DNA of 5,280 bases from a bacterium (lineage in GTDB: Bacteria; Pseudomonadota; Alphaproteobacteria; Rhizobiales; Xanthobacteraceae). A program made the translations under genes and the position numbers. This document shows, piece by piece, positions 5,198-5,280 of the stretch (positions are counted from its first letter, which is position 1; each line of letters starts with the position of its first letter). A model generated the notes under the pieces. It saw only the letters and a program-made list of their open reading frames with translations, made no database searches and was not told the DNA's origin. The stretch is taken from assembly GCA_029946075.1 (NCBI GenBank), contig JAQSDT010000229.1, positions 1-5,280 on the forward strand, in the 5' to 3' direction.

Positions 5198-5280
5198 GTG
5201 TTCAAGCCGATTTTGGCTCCATCTCGACCGGTCTCGATATAGGTGATGTCGGCGAGCCAAATCTGATTGCGTGCGGCGGC
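5173..5280 (-). mobile_element. IS3-family insertion sequence end, continues beyond the window
   Basis: The stretch beginning TGATCTTCCCCCGCAAGAG at 5173, followed by TGGACA, closely resembles the terminal inverted repeat of IS3 as I remember it (TGATCTTACCCAGCAATAG then TGGACA). From about 5228 to the window edge the minus strand encodes part of an IS3-type transposase. Since the transposase points toward this end, it is the right (3') end of the element. The other end and any target duplication lie outside the window. Confidence 0.7.

Larger units (their letters stand above)
5098..5280 (-). pseudogene. IS3-family transposase (OrfB/DDE) fragment, apparently internally deleted
   Basis: The minus-strand frame entering from the right edge reads AARNQIWLADITYIETGRDG. 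NQIWLADITYIET matches the strand carrying the first catalytic Asp of the DDE integrase core of IS3-family OrfB. In an intact OrfB well over 100 residues follow, with the second Asp and the Glu. Here the frame reaches the terminal repeat after about 15 more residues (AKIGLNTVHSCGG is encoded at the IS end), then runs through the 32-bp repeat to a TAA at 5100-5098. The remaining two catalytic residues are therefore absent and this copy cannot encode an active transposase, unless the protein is supplied elsewhere. The N-terminal part lies outside the window. The deletion lies between roughly 5215 and 5235. Confidence 0.65.

Overview
The window is GC-rich with strong G/C preference at third codon positions. 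It looks like the chromosome of an alphaproteobacterium, probably a Bradyrhizobium/Rhodopseudomonas-type organism. That placement rests on codon usage and on a short dispersed repeat (a GTAGGATGGGT...ACCCATC unit) that I remember as common in that group; no search was run.

Layout: (1) Bases 2-991, plus strand: the C-terminal three quarters of a major facilitator superfamily (MFS) transporter, cut by the left edge. (2) Bases 1104-1451, plus strand: a small uncharacterised ORF with a believable N-terminal half. Its tail overlaps the 3' end of the convergent gene. (3) Bases 1347-2588, minus strand: a complete second MFS transporter. (4) Bases 2589-2911: a 323-bp divergent intergenic region with a perfect inverted pair of 32-bp repeats, a good sigma-70-like promoter facing right and a G/C-run hairpin. 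(5) Bases 2912-3730 and 3730-5121, plus strand: a two-gene chromate-resistance operon. The first gene encodes a rhodanese domain fused to a ChrB-type C-terminal domain, the second a two-domain ChrA chromate efflux transporter; they are joined by a TAATG stop/start overlap. (6) Bases 5136-5167: a third copy of the 32-bp repeat. (7) Bases 5173-5280, running off the right edge: an IS3-family insertion-sequence end next to the first-aspartate motif of its transposase, which suggests an internally deleted element.

Functionally, the recognisable unit is chromate resistance. ChrA extrudes chromate across the inner membrane, and the rhodanese-ChrB protein is a cytoplasmic sulfurtransferase-like partner or sensor. 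The divergent MFS gene shares the control region and may belong to the same response, but its substrate cannot be read from the sequence. No RNA gene, CRISPR array or replication origin is visible, and nothing here amounts to a clearly new system. The most unusual structures are the repeat pair between the divergent genes and the collapsed IS copy downstream of chrA.
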